NCBI GenBank assembly: GCA_016617855.1
Contig: JAECUM010009714.1
Location: forward strand, 17,792-81,791
Source of the DNA: Megalonaias nervosa
Taxonomy: Eukaryota; Mollusca; Bivalvia; Unionida; Unionidae
Direction: 5' to 3'
Length of the DNA stretch: 64,000 bases
The position numbers and the translations under genes are program-made. The notes beneath the pieces are model-generated. The model was not told the origin of the DNA. It was given only the letters and a program-made list of their open reading frames with translations, and did not search any database. Positions 1-11,499 of the stretch are shown here, one piece after another. The stretch's first letter is position 1. Every line of letters starts with the position of its first letter.

Positions 1-405
1 TCTGAACATTGCAATAATATGATTAAAAACATTTATATTGTGTTTTACCTAATCCATTTTTATGTCTAAAAAACACAAACAAAAGATATATGCCTCCATA
101 TGAAGTAAATATCATTTGTGTGATCAAAAAATGTTTTGCATTACCTTTAAACAACAAATCACTCACAACTGATGTGCTGATGAACCCAGTATATACAGTA
201 CAGTCTAGCCTAGTTAATCCACTGTAGCTATCATGCACATTGCTACCACTGAAAATGTTGGATAAGTATGATTGACTGGCAAATGAATTTAAGTGTAAAT
301 GACCTTTTAACAATAAATTTTGCCCAATCAAGAAAGTGGATTAAAGCACTGATGGATAATCAGCAGTTAGATTAAATTAAAAGTATTACACTGTATATTG
401 ATAAC
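1..405 (-). other. Downstream flank / presumed 3' UTR of the host gene
   Basis: This AT-rich stretch lies below the stop codon. Minus-strand polyadenylation hexamers were looked for; only weak variants such as TATAAA were found. No gene was recognised. The 102-codon open frame at 23-331 shows no domain and is treated as chance. Confidence 0.4.
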
Positions 406-777
406 TTAAGATAAAACACATGCCTTGCTTTTCTGCCTTTCAGACTTTCTCAGCTGAAGTTGCTGTTGTGTAATTTGCCCAACAGTTGTTGAACTAAATT
501 GCTGCTTTGTTGGTGTTCTGCTACTCTGTGGAGTGATGTTCTGACTTATTCCTGCCCCTGATCCCTTTGTCATATCTGTTGGAGTACTTGACTTTGATGC
601 AAGTATTACCTCCCCTTTCATCCCATCCTCTGTCTTGAAACCTGCTGCTGATGGTTTTGATGTTGAAGCTGAGGATGTACCAGTTCTTAATGCCTCCTTT
701 TTTGTTTCTTCAGAATTCTCTTTCTGGACATTCTCATCATCCCTCACCTTTGATTTTGTCAAAGTTGGAGTTCTGGC
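406..777 (-). CDS. Host gene terminal exon with C-terminal CaaX box (CVLS)
   Basis: The frame enters at phase 0 after acceptor TATCTAG, runs 123 codons and stops at TAA (406-408). It is rich in Ser, Thr, Lys and Gln: ARTPTLTKSKVRDDENV, a Ser/Thr block with ITPQSSRTPTKQQF, then QLQLRKSERQKSKACVLS. The last four residues, CVLS, form a CaaX motif preceded by basic residues; Ser at X favours farnesylation. The same tetrapeptide ends mammalian H-Ras. This supports reading to the stop without a further splice and implies membrane attachment. No canonical AATAAA was seen on the minus strand below 406. Confidence 0.75.
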   Translation of the reverse strand, partial: ARTPTLTKSKVRDDENVQKENSEETKKEALRTGTSSASTSKPSAAGFKTEDGMKGEVILASKSSTPTDMTKGSGAGISQNITPQSSRTPTKQQFSSTTVGQITQQQLQLRKSERQKSKACVLS

Positions 778-1665
778 CTAGATACATATAGAAATTTCAT
801 TGAAAATAAATTTATATATCAGAAATTTTCCACTGGAATCAAATTTCTGACAATTAAACTTGTATAAATAGATTGTAAACTAGAAATGTGCTCAGGGATT
901 ATGGATGCCCCACCACTATGATAGTGCTTCAAAACCCACCTAAACAGAAAACTTGTCTGAGTAGATGAATTAACAGACAGGGCAACAATAAATGTCCTTC
1001 CACCATTTTGGTGAGGCATACAAATCTGCATAATAAAAAGACAGCAGCATCAGTGTAATGGGCATAGAATTACACAATATGTATACAATGAACAGAGTGC
1101 ACAAAACACAATAAATGTAAAAAAGGACCAGATAAAAGAATGGAAATCTGACCTAAATGCACAATTGAATGATGTTATGGACAGATGAATGGATTAATGG
1201 ATTAACAGACAGGTAGATTGTTTAATAGACATATGGAATGATGAAAAAGGATAACACTATTATATAAGCCCCAACACTACCATGGTGGTTAAAAAATAAA
1301 GAAAACACAGCTGTTTAAGTCATAACATGTAAACAAAAATTGTGACATTGCCAACTGTGAAAAAGAAGTGAATAAAGCAGTGCATAAAACCAGTTTATAC
1401 AAACAGTCACAATCGTTGAACATGTAGCTAATTGCAGCTAAAAACTAGCAAAAGTGCATCATATTTATAAGAATACCAATAATTCTCCCATGACAATCCC
1501 ATGCTTGATGACAATCCATCCAACGGTTTTACAAATACTGGTAATTTTATTTATCAGAACACATGTTCTAATCCTAAGTGTACCCTCCTCCAAATTTTGT
1601 GGTATATCTACAGGCCTAACACTGATTAATTATCATATATGGACATGGACAAAAAGTAGGATTAC
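778..1665 (-). other. Intron between the last two host exons
   Basis: About 890 bases with no recognised gene, inverted repeat or tandem array. There is a weakly repetitive stretch of 'attaatggattaacagacagg'-like words near 1186-1215. Open frames here are short and unsupported. Confidence 0.5.
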
Positions 1666-1904
1666 CGCAACATGTGTTTTCCTGCTGACACTCTCCTTTT
1701 CCACAAGACTTGGCTTATCCATGTAGGATTCATCTGGTTTTTCATTTCCTTCTGACTGCTTCTGGTTGACAATCTTAGGAAGGCCACTTGAGGACATCTT
1801 TAATGATGGAATTTGTAACATCTTCTTTCGGCTATCACTTTTGTTCATCTTTTGTGGCTTGCTTTCTTTCTTCTCAGGAGATGATTTGACATTTTCCATA
1901 ATTT
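1666..1904 (-). CDS. Host gene exon: Lys/Ser-rich tail
   Basis: A 239-bp exon, phase 1 in and 0 out, with acceptor GATTACAG and donor GTAATC. It encodes a disordered basic tail including MENVKSSPEKKESKPQKMNK, IPSLKMSSSGLPKIV and KPSLVEKESVSRKTHVA. No folded domain is expected. The Lys/Ser clusters suggest phosphorylation or membrane-surface binding. The GTAATC donor is non-consensus at position 5, so the 3' boundary is less certain than the acceptor. Confidence 0.7.
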
Positions 1905-3330
1905 CTGTAATCATACAAACATGTCAGATTTTACTTTTAGGAACCATTATTTTGGCAACCAGTACCATACCAAAATTCCTGCATGCCAAGTGTAAATGTT
2001 CATAGAAGAACATTATGCAGTGCACCATCTCATGGACAATAACAAAACCTGTAGACAGGTTAGTGATGCAATAAGGTTGAATAATTTTCCTTATTTTTCA
2101 AACAGCTGCAGTAAAGATTTTCAGACTTTAAATCTGCAACCTTGACTTTTGGCATGAAATCCAAAACTCCACATCAGATTTTCTTTGGGTGTAGATTGTT
2201 AGCATCTTGTGGTTAAAGATCTAAGAAACGTAAAGTAATCATTAAGATAACATAGAAGGTGAATATTAGAATTTTGTTCTTTGGTTACCCATTGCCAACC
2301 CCCATTATCAGGAGGGGGTCAGTACATGTAAATGCTCAGTTATTTTCTTTCCTCAACAAAATGATTATGACAGATGATCATATATATAACACATTTATGG
2401 CAGCAAACTAATTTAGTCATTAAAAAAACACATTTAAAAATTGTAGAGTTCAAACAGAAGTGACAGTGGTAAATAGTCTTCAACATTTTTGTCTTTTTCC
2501 CAAATGAAAATGCACAATGCTATTTAAAAAAGTGGTGCATGACACTTCATCAACTGATACTGCATTAAATTTACATCAAAACATTATTTGAAAACTTGTC
2601 AAACATTTTACCCAATATGTAGATTATTGCCACTCATGCCTATATTTTTCTGTCTTTTACATTTATTAGGTTATGAAGTAAGTTACAAAGTTTTTTTTGT
2701 AATGATGTGTCATGCACATAACATTTTAAGGAATTGTCAAGATCACTGTGGTGTGTTATCTTCACTGTGCTACAAGTCACATGAAAATGTCAGGCTGAGT
2801 GTTTTTTTTAACAAATGCTTGGAATTCATAGCCATGTAAGTTACTAGCATACCTAATGTTCAATCTGCATATTTTTTATCCCAATGGTTCTTTTTTTAAT
2901 GTAGTTTCAAACATAATGTTGAGACTCATCCCCAAACTGCATTTTAAGCATACTGAAGCAAACAACCTGAATTTATTTTTAAACAATCAAGTTGAATTGA
3001 ATCATTCAATGTCCAAAAAAATTCATTTGTACTTCCTAAAACACCTATTACAATCTTGTTAATGGAAATACAACTTGACAGAGCTGAAAGAACCTACCTG
3101 AAAAAAATACAGATTATCAGTACAGTAACTTGATCTGGGTACATTTATTATGTTCAGTCTGATACTGGAAGGACATTGACCTTGCAGGATCTGAAGGGTC
3201 AAGTATAATCTGATATCCTTTCGCCATGAAACAAGATCTGATACAAATACTCAGATCACATTACTGTTCCAATAATATGTTTATTATATGCTAAAAACAA
3301 TTATTTCATAATAAAAACAAGAGTCCCTTG
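1905..3330. other. Intronic sequence, nothing recognised
   Basis: This AT-rich intron shows no coding signature on either strand. Two short open frames near 2588-3062 on the plus strand are rich in Phe, Leu and Asn, with no domain pattern. Confidence 0.45.
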
Positions 3331-3339
3331 AAGTGATTG

Positions 3340-4150
3340 ATGCTCTACTGGCTGAAAAGAATTCCAGGAACTCAAGACCTTTTCTTCCTTTTAACTTTTG
3401 TGTGCTAAAACCATTTCTGATATTCTTCAGTGATAACAAAATGTTTAAATTAGCCACTGTGGTTGACATATTGGGTGTCAGGCTGGCACTATTTTCATTT
3501 AGAAACCACAAGTTATAAAAATTCTTCTGGTGGAAACCCAATGTTGATGTGATTTTCTGTTTTGGGGGAGTAATGATATTAAACCATGGTAGACACATTT
3601 GATTGGCACCATTTCTATTTAATATCAACTAAATATTACAAAAAGTCAACATACTGTCGATACGACCAGCCATCTACGAGAAGTTGTGATAACAAGATTT
3701 TCAAGATGGCCATTTACTACCATCTAGACTTCATAATAAGTCTTTTAGTGCAAAACCAATGCTGATATGGTCATCAATTCAGGAAAAATAGTGAAAACAA
3801 GATTTTCAATATGGCAACTGTGCCATGCATGATGAATATCTGAATGTCACCATTTTCATTTAGAACCAACTAGAAATCATAATAATAAGTTTCTTTTATT
3901 AAAACACCTGTGTTGATACAACCATCCATTTGAGAGGAGTAGTGATATTTTTTCAAGATGGCCACTTTGGATAACAGATCAGCACCATTTTCACTTAGGA
4001 TCAACAAGGTATCACAAGAAGTCTACTGGTGAAAACCCCATGGCAATTATCAATCAGGAGGAGTAGCATTAACAGATTCTCAAAATGGCAGTCATATTGG
4101 CCACAGATTCTCAAAATGGCAGTCATATTGGCCACAGATCAGAACCATTT
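3340..4150. repeat. Decayed ~100-bp tandem repeat array
   Basis: Recurring blocks read roughly as: 'caagatggcca', then 'agcaccattttcattta', then 'aaccaac..atcataagaagtct', then 'tggtgaaaacccaatgttgat', then 'aggagtagtgataacaagat'. About six imperfect copies are visible, with 31-bp units duplicated exactly near 4071-4135. A related stretch occurs at 59050-59290, so this is a dispersed family rather than a purely local expansion. Confidence 0.7.
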
Positions 4151-4154
4151 TCAT

Positions 4155-4385
4155 ATAACGTCACTCGGGGTATTATCGGACGACTATTAAATGGAACGCA
4201 ATATTAAGACTTATCTGTTTAATTTTTCCTGCCAAGTGGAATAAAATGTTAGCCAATACCCTCGATTACTATTTTGATCATCCATTTTGAACATACTTGT
4301 ATCACGCGATCATACATGGGCCTGCAAAATAGAGGCTCAACACGGGGTAAAATCGGACAACTCCGGGTATTATCGAACAATTATT
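4155..4385. repeat. Candidate terminal-repeat motifs of the Tigger-like element
   Basis: Three related words occur close together: CTCGGGGTATTATCGGACGA near 4164, ACGGGGTAAAATCGGACAAC near 4341 and CTCCGGGTATTATCGAACAA near 4362. They lie on the 3' side of the minus-strand transposase and HIRAN frames. Their repetition and CpG content stand out from the AT-rich surroundings. An inverted partner on the far side (7950-8700) was looked for and not found, so the other end may be lost. Confidence 0.35.
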
Positions 4386-5003
4386 TGTGTTTGAAAAAAA
4401 TAATCTTTACTTCCTAACATATCTAATTTACTGAAACACAATAAATACACTATAAAAAATAATGTAATAATGCACAATTTTGGTTATATTTATCAATCTA
4501 CTGTGATTTTAATATCTGATATTGCAGTTACATCTATTGCTATAAATGTAAAGGAATGTTTATTTTCTAGCTTTGCATTGTAAAAGTATACAAGATATAT
4601 TATACATTTAGGTGTTTCTTTCCATTTCATGTAATGTACCCAAAGCTGAAGGTATTAGAACAACACCTTTTTAATTTTATTACATGAACCTTATTCTTAT
4701 ACATGTAAAAATGCATTATAGCTTAACAGATTATGAATTTAATATTCACCCACAAATATGACTAAATAATTAAATATAAAGAAAAAATTTACAAGTATAA
4801 TTAACATATCTTTGAAACAAATGAAAGGAAATTATTGGGGAGAAAGTGTTTTTCTTTTCATTTATACTGATTTCAAAAACAGACATATTTACAACAGAAA
4901 ATATAATTACAACAGTACAAAAGGTTGTGAACTACATAAACAAAACATCTGTGTTTGGAAACTCTTTGAAAAGGTCCTTCATTTTATCTACATAACTATG
5001 TTT
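4386..5003. other. Non-coding stretch 3' of the HIRAN frame
   Basis: Very AT-rich sequence between the candidate terminal repeats and the HIRAN-like frame. No gene was recognised. The plus-strand open frame at 4812-5150 overlaps the HIRAN frame antisense and is a shadow. Confidence 0.4.
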
Positions 5004-5327
5004 TCATCTAAATGCAGCTACACATATTTGCTGTGGACCAGTTTTTCTGCTTACAACCTCTGCATCATATTTTGCCTTGATCAGAATGTTAGTAGTATGG
5101 CAGTTTTCCTGCAGTATCTTGCAAATAAATTTAGTGGAGTCACGCTTTAAGTTCCCAACTTTTTAGGGGCCATCAAAGACTGCAACTGCATCTTGATCAT
5201 ATGGATTTAAAGGCTCAAGCTCCAGTCTGTATGCAGCACCAACTGCCAGCTGTTTATTACCATAGTGGTGCATGCCTACAACTATCAAGTTTCTTATCAC
5301 CACTCTAGGAGATGATTTGTTACTCAT
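5004..5327 (-). pseudogene. HIRAN-domain reading frame with an internal stop
   Basis: From ATG at 5327 the frame reads MSNKSSPRVVIRNLIVVGM, then HHYG, then LELEPLNPYDQDAVAVFDG. It meets a TAA at 5163-5165 and continues in the same frame with KVGNLKRDSTKFICKIL and VVSRKTGPQQICVAAFR to a TGA at 5004. The G-x-x-HY, EP-x-NPYD-x-xAV and K-V-G pattern is that of a HIRAN domain, which in HLTF/Rad5 binds 3' ends of single-stranded DNA. The ATG directly follows AG in TTGATTTCAG, a possible splice acceptor. It lies just 3' of the broken transposase, on the same strand. It is probably a second gene or exon of that transposon, not of the host gene, whose exons on either side join in phase without it. Confidence 0.65.
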
Positions 5328-5805
5328 CTGAAATCAATATGTATAAATTGATACTACTGTAAGATATAAAAAAAAATTCTGAATGACCAGTTATGAGGAT
5401 TCTCACACAATTAAATTTAATGTTATGTTCAATTTGTTTTAATTGCCGATGAAGTAAATTTCTGCCTTTAATTTTCATAAACTTGATACAAAAATTTCAT
5501 GATTTCTGTATGTATTCTGTTTATGAAAATTATCATGGTAACAACCCAGTCTTGCATGCAGATATATGCACTGTCTCCACTGTCATCCTTTGTTGAGAGA
5601 GATATATTAACATATTAACATTTTTTTAATTGACAATTATGAAACTGCTCTGAGAGCATTTATTTGCTTAGTGCAACTTTGTGTACAAAAATTTTTACCA
5701 GTTTGTTTTCCACAGTTGCATAGATAAATACAGAGAACACAACTGGTGCATTAAAATGCATGTAGGACAATTGCATAGATAAATACAGAGAACATGACTT
5801 CTACA
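5328..5805. other. Spacer between HIRAN frame and transposase 3' end
   Basis: AT-rich, with a local duplication of 'ttgcatagataaatacagagaacac' near 5714 and 5771 on the plus strand. No gene was recognised. Confidence 0.4.
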
Positions 5806-7945
5806 TCAAATACATGTAGGACAGTTGAAAGGCTTGTCGTTCTCAACTGAGAACCCAACAGGAAGATATTCCTCATGCATCCACTTCTGGCAGACATCAC
5901 AGCAGACCCACATTTGCTCAATCTCTTCAGCAACCTCCTGACTGAATACACCCAAGCAGTGAGGGCATTCAACATCTTTTTCATTAGCTGCTTCCAAAGT
6001 TACCTCATCTCTTCGTTTGGGAACATTCTTATTTTTAAATGATCTCTTGGTGTTTTTTGGAGATTTTTTCATCAGTTCTTTTTCCGTTCTTTGCATAATT
6101 CTTTCTTTTTTTCTCCTTTCCCTTTCTTCGTTTGCTTCATTCTTTTTTTTTCTTCTGCTTCTGCATGGTGAAGCCACTCATCCTCTGTGAGTGCTCTGGC
6201 ATGAACAATTGTTTTTCTTTTCTTGGCTTTAGATACTGCAAACTCCGAGTTATCAAAGATGTTGGAGATGGATTTATTCAAAATATCATCAACAGCAGAT
6301 GTTGTTAAGGATACTACTGGGTCCTTATCTACTGGAGAAGGGAATGTTATTTTGTCCACAACTGGTGTTGTAGATGCTCTTTCTGGTGCCTTATCAAATT
6401 GCTCAAGGGCTGTACTTAAGGCCATTAGTGCAGTTGGTGGGTATAGTTTTGGGGCCTCAGCTGCTGGAGTGGGGTCTGATCCTAGGATTTCTGCATCTGG
6501 TGATGGGGTTGTTACTGGAGTCTCTGCTGTACTGTTATCTCAACTGCTGTTCCAGGTAGCTCATTTTGACAGTGCTGAATTGCCACATTGGATGCATGAA
6601 GTGTGTCTTCCAGCTGTGGACTCTCATATTGGACAGGAAGGGAATGCCTTGTACGTGTGTCAAATATTCCCATATGCTCCAATGCCTTTGATACATCAGA
6701 GATACAAGAGATTTTCACTTCTGTATTTCCAACAAGTGATGGGGCCAAATCACTGGACTGTAGGATGACTTCCGGCTGGAAATGGTAGATACCACATTAA
6801 GCAAACGAGTTTATGATGGTTGATGGGCAAAGACTTTTGGTATAAACCTTACCAAAAATCTTTCCAAATACAAACCTACTTACTACTCTGCCAGGATTTT
6901 CTTCCATAAATATTTTGCATTCTTTTTTGTAATTTTCCTTCAAAGGCTTGAAGCACCCCCTATCAAGTGGCTGCAGTTTGTGTGTTGTGTGTGGAGGAAG
7001 TACAAAGAGAATTATGCCTAACTCCTTACATTTTCTCGCAACATTCAACTTTACATGAGTACTGTGACCATCAATTAATAGTAATACTGGTCTTGCTGGT
7101 GGAATGTGTCTTACAAAGTGCTCAGTTACCCAAGTTTCAAAGAGCTCTGAATCTATCCAGCCATTTGGACTGATACATACTCTAGTACAAGCTGGCATAC
7201 CCTGAAACATATCATGATCCTTACCCCGTTTACCAGTGAATATCACCTGGGGTGGGATGAGGGGATCAGAGGCTGATGCACAAGCTACAATGGTTATGTT
7301 TGTTTTATTGCCACTTGTCTGCGAATAAGCATCTTGTCCAGACAGCTTTACAATTTTAGGTGGCTTATGATCTAAAGGCATACCTACTTCATCCGTGTTA
7401 AAAATACGCTCTGGGGCATGTGTTAAATCATATTTAGTGAGTATATGTGACAGAAAACTGAAGTAGTTTTTAACTACTGTTGCAATCAGACATATTGCCC
7501 TATCCCTGGGTAATGACTGGGGGCTGCACAAGTGCACCTGTGGCAATCTTTTCATAAACCCCAACCACCAGTCATCACCAGGTCTACCATTTTTAAACTT
7601 ATTGGGAATGTTTCCTGTCATTACTATATCACTAACTAAACTCAAAATCTGTTGCTTGCTTCTGCCAAACCCTATTTGGGCTGTAACCTTAATAAATTCT
7701 ATTATCTTCTCTTCTTCCTCCAAAGGCAGCGTTCTTTTGGGACCTGGCTTTAAAGACGGTATGGAGAATACATGGTCAGTTATCCTATCACCCAGTGTGG
7801 ATTTGGGGACACCAAACTATTCTGCCACCTTCCTAATTGATATGCGATTGCCTTTTGCCATTTCTATGTTGTAAAATTTGATGGCCTCCTGCACAGATAA
7901 ATCATCCCATCTTCTTCTCACTTTTTCTTTTCTTGTTTTACCCAT
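5806..7945 (-). pseudogene. Pogo/Tigger-like transposase with C-terminal PHD-like finger, broken
   Basis: From ATG at 7945 the frame begins with a psq-type helix-turn-helix (MSIRKVAE, then FGVPKSTLGDR), interrupted by a TAG at 7817-7819. The longest intact piece, 7723-6797, has the DDE core: FNTDEVGMPL, LLLIDGHSTH and HTTHKLQPLDRG supply three Asp, as in pogo-type DDD enzymes. A TAA at 6797 breaks the usual CGIY-x-F segment. The frame then slips near 6510 and again in the poly-A/T run near 6145. The final part ends in a zinc-finger-like domain (CPHC, WVCCDVCQKWMHEE, NCPTC) in which the Cys expected after HEE is Tyr. Cut-and-paste transposition is the family role; this copy looks dead. Confidence 0.85.
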
Positions 7946-9563
7946 TTTTCACTGAAATGTTTATTCAAGGTTACCAGATAAGAAGCTGTAGAGTATAACG
8001 TATAAATTGACTTGATGAGGCAAGTCAAAATATTAGGATCAAGCCTGATTTAGTTATGTTCCAAGTTGGAAAATGTGAGTCATGATTGTTGTTGTCTATA
8101 AAAAATTGCATGAATGGGTTTCAAAAATGTTTAAATCAGGTCTTTAATATAAACATTCACACATTTACTGCTGATGTCAACACTGCCAGAAAGATGATTA
8201 CTGTTTTGCTGTACATTACCACAAGTGCAATAAAAGTAATTACATCATTTAAATTTCAAGACAAAAGAAATTTTTTTTAAAAATTAATAGTCCATAATTA
8301 TCTAACAAGAGATTTTTAAAAACTGTTGAGCACTTCATAATAATTGGTATTACACTTTAATCTAGACAGCATTGATGAAATGTACTTTGAGACAGCTGAA
8401 GCTTTTTAAAATGAAATATTTAGATAATAATAATAATAATGACTAACAAGTTGGTGAGATTTTTTTAATTTCCATTGGTGAGGGTTAATGTACAGTATTG
8501 CCATATTTGATTCTTAATTAATTTAACTTATTCCTAATGTTATCAAATTATCAATGTAGTATTGCTTGAAATACCAAGTAAAACATCTGCAATATCAGTT
8601 GAAGTGGTTTATATCTTCATTACAACCTTAATTTATTTGATACATTAACCAATCTATTGTGCTAAGTATTTGAGAAGGCTTGCCAATAGCTTCCCATGGG
8701 TCAGTGATTCTCCTGGGGTTTTCCTGGGTTCATCCTCCAGCGGTTATACTGGTCACCATGTATAGCCTATGAGAAATGGTGTCAAACCCCAAAACAACAA
8801 CATTTAGGACCAGTTATACCATGGGATGAATGTGTGTGCTATGTATCATGGCAATCCTCCAAACAGTTTAGAAGTAGTGATAACAAACTTGTCCTAACTG
8901 ATGAAAGACAGACATCAATCCATCCCATACAACTCTTGTGGTCTTTTACAAGTTGAGCTAAAACACACATTTTTATGTTGTTGTTGTTCCATTTTGATTC
9001 CATCCATCTATATGCATTGTACATTGTGTCTAAATATAGCATTGAATGTTAGGCAAGCATTATTAGGTGATGTCATCCTTGACAGCAAGGACTCTAAATT
9101 TGTATCAGGTACATATCTGATACAGCTTTCAGGTTAGCCTCAGAAAAAAAGAAACAGTCTTCATCATGAGCTGTATAATGATGGGTATGTAATAAAATAA
9201 TTTACAATACTGCTGTAGTTGTACAATGAAAGTCATCCTTACCTTTTGTTTGTCTGAAACATGAGATGTTTATATTCATGGAGAAAAGAAAGGATGCCAG
9301 GCATAAGCTTTAAATAAAGGAAATCATATAATGCAGTACAAGCCTAATAGCAATGTTATAGAACTAAAACACCACCTGGGAGACATTTTGATGTGAGGAA
9401 ACACCTAAATGTAAATGACACACACATCAAGTTTTATTGTTTAAGACTGCCAGCATCAAAATCTGCAGTATGCCAGTACCCTCAAACATGAAGTTTTAGA
9501 GTGCATTTCATACTACTTCAAAAAGAATTTAAAGATGAAATTAAAATGTTTCATCCATTTTAC
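7946..9563. other. Rest of the transposon-bearing intron
   Basis: Mostly AT-rich with an AAT run near 8427-8441. At 8690-8780 there is a GC-richer stretch with 'tgattctcctggggttttc' wording that resembles the body of the SINE-like copies elsewhere. No coding sequence was recognised. Confidence 0.4.
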
Positions 9564-9778
9564 CTGGAACTTTTTTATGGGCTTTCTCTGTGGACTGAAA
9601 TATCTGGACAAACTTCTGAGAGTCCACAGCCTTCAATCCCACTATCATATAGTTTGTAGTGCCTCCATCATCTGATTTGTGATGGGCTGTCACAACCTCA
9701 CTGCTCAACACTGTGATTCTGCCCCTGTTACGATGCTTGTCACACAACCAAATCGTCTTCCCATTGGGCAAATGACAC
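9564..9778 (-). CDS. Host gene exon: last strand-rich part of the Roco-like region
   Basis: A 215-bp exon, phase 2 in and phase 1 out, with acceptor CTACCTATGACAG and donor GTAAAA. It encodes RCHLPNGKTIWLCDKHRNR, a strand with CHLP and W-x-C-x-x-H; then ITVLSSEVVTAHHKS; then NYMIVGLKAVDSQKFVQIFQ and STEKAHKKVP. The CHLPNGKTIWLC strand resembles the terminal strand of Roco C-terminal segments. Its last base and the next exon's first two bases give Glu, so the protein continues past the transposon insertions in the 1.9-9.5 kb intron. Confidence 0.82.
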
Positions 9779-11360
9779 CTGTCATAGGTAGATATTACGA
9801 AATTAATTTGACAGCCAGATAATGTTAAGTTAAACTCTATACAGAACAAACAATTTTTCAGATACATAGAGTAACCTACATGGGAGATACATGTATATTG
9901 TATTTCACTAACTGAGGACAAATGTTGTGACGAATATTACTTAAATTAGGTTCCATATCGATCTCAAATGGGTAATGATTTAATATTGCATTTATCAAAC
10001 AGGTTGAACAATTTGCAGATTTTATAAGCCTTGTCTCACAAATGCTGAAAATTATTCAATGAGTTTAATAAATTTAATATTAAATCATTAGATTATGTTT
10101 ATGATTTTCGGCATTTCATTCTGGTTTAGAAGCTATACCTTACAATTCTTGCACATGAAAAAAACAATTATTAGATGCAAATTGAATTCAAATGCACAAT
10201 TCAATAATCAGTAGTATGTAAAAGTAGACATATTTTTAATAAATTATAATTTAAAGAGCAGCTATTCTCCGAATCAATAGAACATTAGGCAGAAACAACA
10301 TTATTTTACAACACTGGATCACCAATGGAAAATCCTGTGTGATGTCACATAGTTTACTTGGGTCAGGTTTGCATGGATTTTGAAGAGACTGTTTTCTTTG
10401 TTTCCATCTAAAGTGTCAATTCCACCATGGACATTCACAACTGATGCAATATGGTAGAAAAAATTAGCATTCCCGTTGTTGGATATTCATGTGAATGGAT
10501 GATTACTGTATGCAGAAACTTAACTAAATTTAGACTAAAGGTGGTGTTGAGTATAGTGATTCCAGATTTAATGTATTTGTGCCCTGATATTTGTATTATT
10601 TGATTTGGAAGAATTCTGTCATTTGGGAGACCCACATTTGTCAATATTCTTGTCAAAACAGATGAGTTCATTTATGCCTAACAATTGACATAGAAACCAT
10701 GCTTTTCGTGGGTGTGGGGTGCCAGTAACAGGTTTGCATCCTCCCCAACCCCCATCCACTGACATTTGTAATGAACACCTGTGGGGTAAATTGGCCACAT
10801 TCTGATAGATGTAACCTTTATTCTATACCCAAGGGGCAATCATTTGCAAAGATGGATGCCAAATTGTTGATAGTAATATTTAAAAAAAACAAAAGGTTCC
10901 TATAGGTGGAGCAAGGAAAATTCCCATGGTCACAGAAAATCAGTAATCAGAATACCCTGAACCAATCAGATTCAAATAAAGTAATATGTTAACATGCTGA
11001 TACATATAAAAGCTATTAAACTGCAAATGTTGTATGTAAAGTGTATCAACTATGTGATAAAAATCTGTCATCATCCAAAAGGCAACTGCATACCTGCCAA
11101 CCTGCCAGAAAATTGTAATTGTTTGGGGGGTGGGGTTGGACTCAAAAGGTGTGTTTTGGTGTCCCAAGTTGATTGAGGGATCTGTGTGGATGATTCAAAT
11201 AAGCAATGTGATACAACAGAGAATATGTTCCCTACTTATATAGGTCTAGTGAAAATTTATGAAAATAAAAATTTGAATAAAAAAAAACAAAAACATTTTC
11301 TTTGAAGTATTTAATGCACTTCCAAAACAAAAAGCTGGTAGACTTAGCTTTTTCATCTAT
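9779..11360. other. Start of the large 14-kb intron, nothing coding
   Basis: AT-rich intronic sequence. Short open frames (10435-10671 and 10940-11176) have no domain signature. No inverted repeats were noticed. Confidence 0.4.
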
Positions 11361-11363
11361 AAT

Positions 11364-11367
<4 letters not shown>

Positions 11368-11448
<81 letters not shown>

Positions 11449-11465
11449 TATGCACACACACATAT

Positions 11466-11496
<31 letters not shown>
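11368..11496. repeat. CA / CACG compound microsatellite
   Basis: A (CA)n run passes into CACG tetranucleotides and back into (CA)n. It accounts for the Cys/Val- and His/Thr-only open frames seen on both strands here. Confidence 0.97.
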
Positions 11497-11499
11497 GAT

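Noticed and set aside
5004..5327. HIRAN frame as an exon of the host TIR gene
   Set aside because: The host exons at 9778-9564 and 1904-1666 already join in phase 1 with continuous sense, and the HIRAN frame ends in its own stop.
6223..6768. 181-codon plus-strand open frame
   Set aside because: Antisense to the transposase C-terminal region, whose minus-strand frames carry recognisable family sequence.
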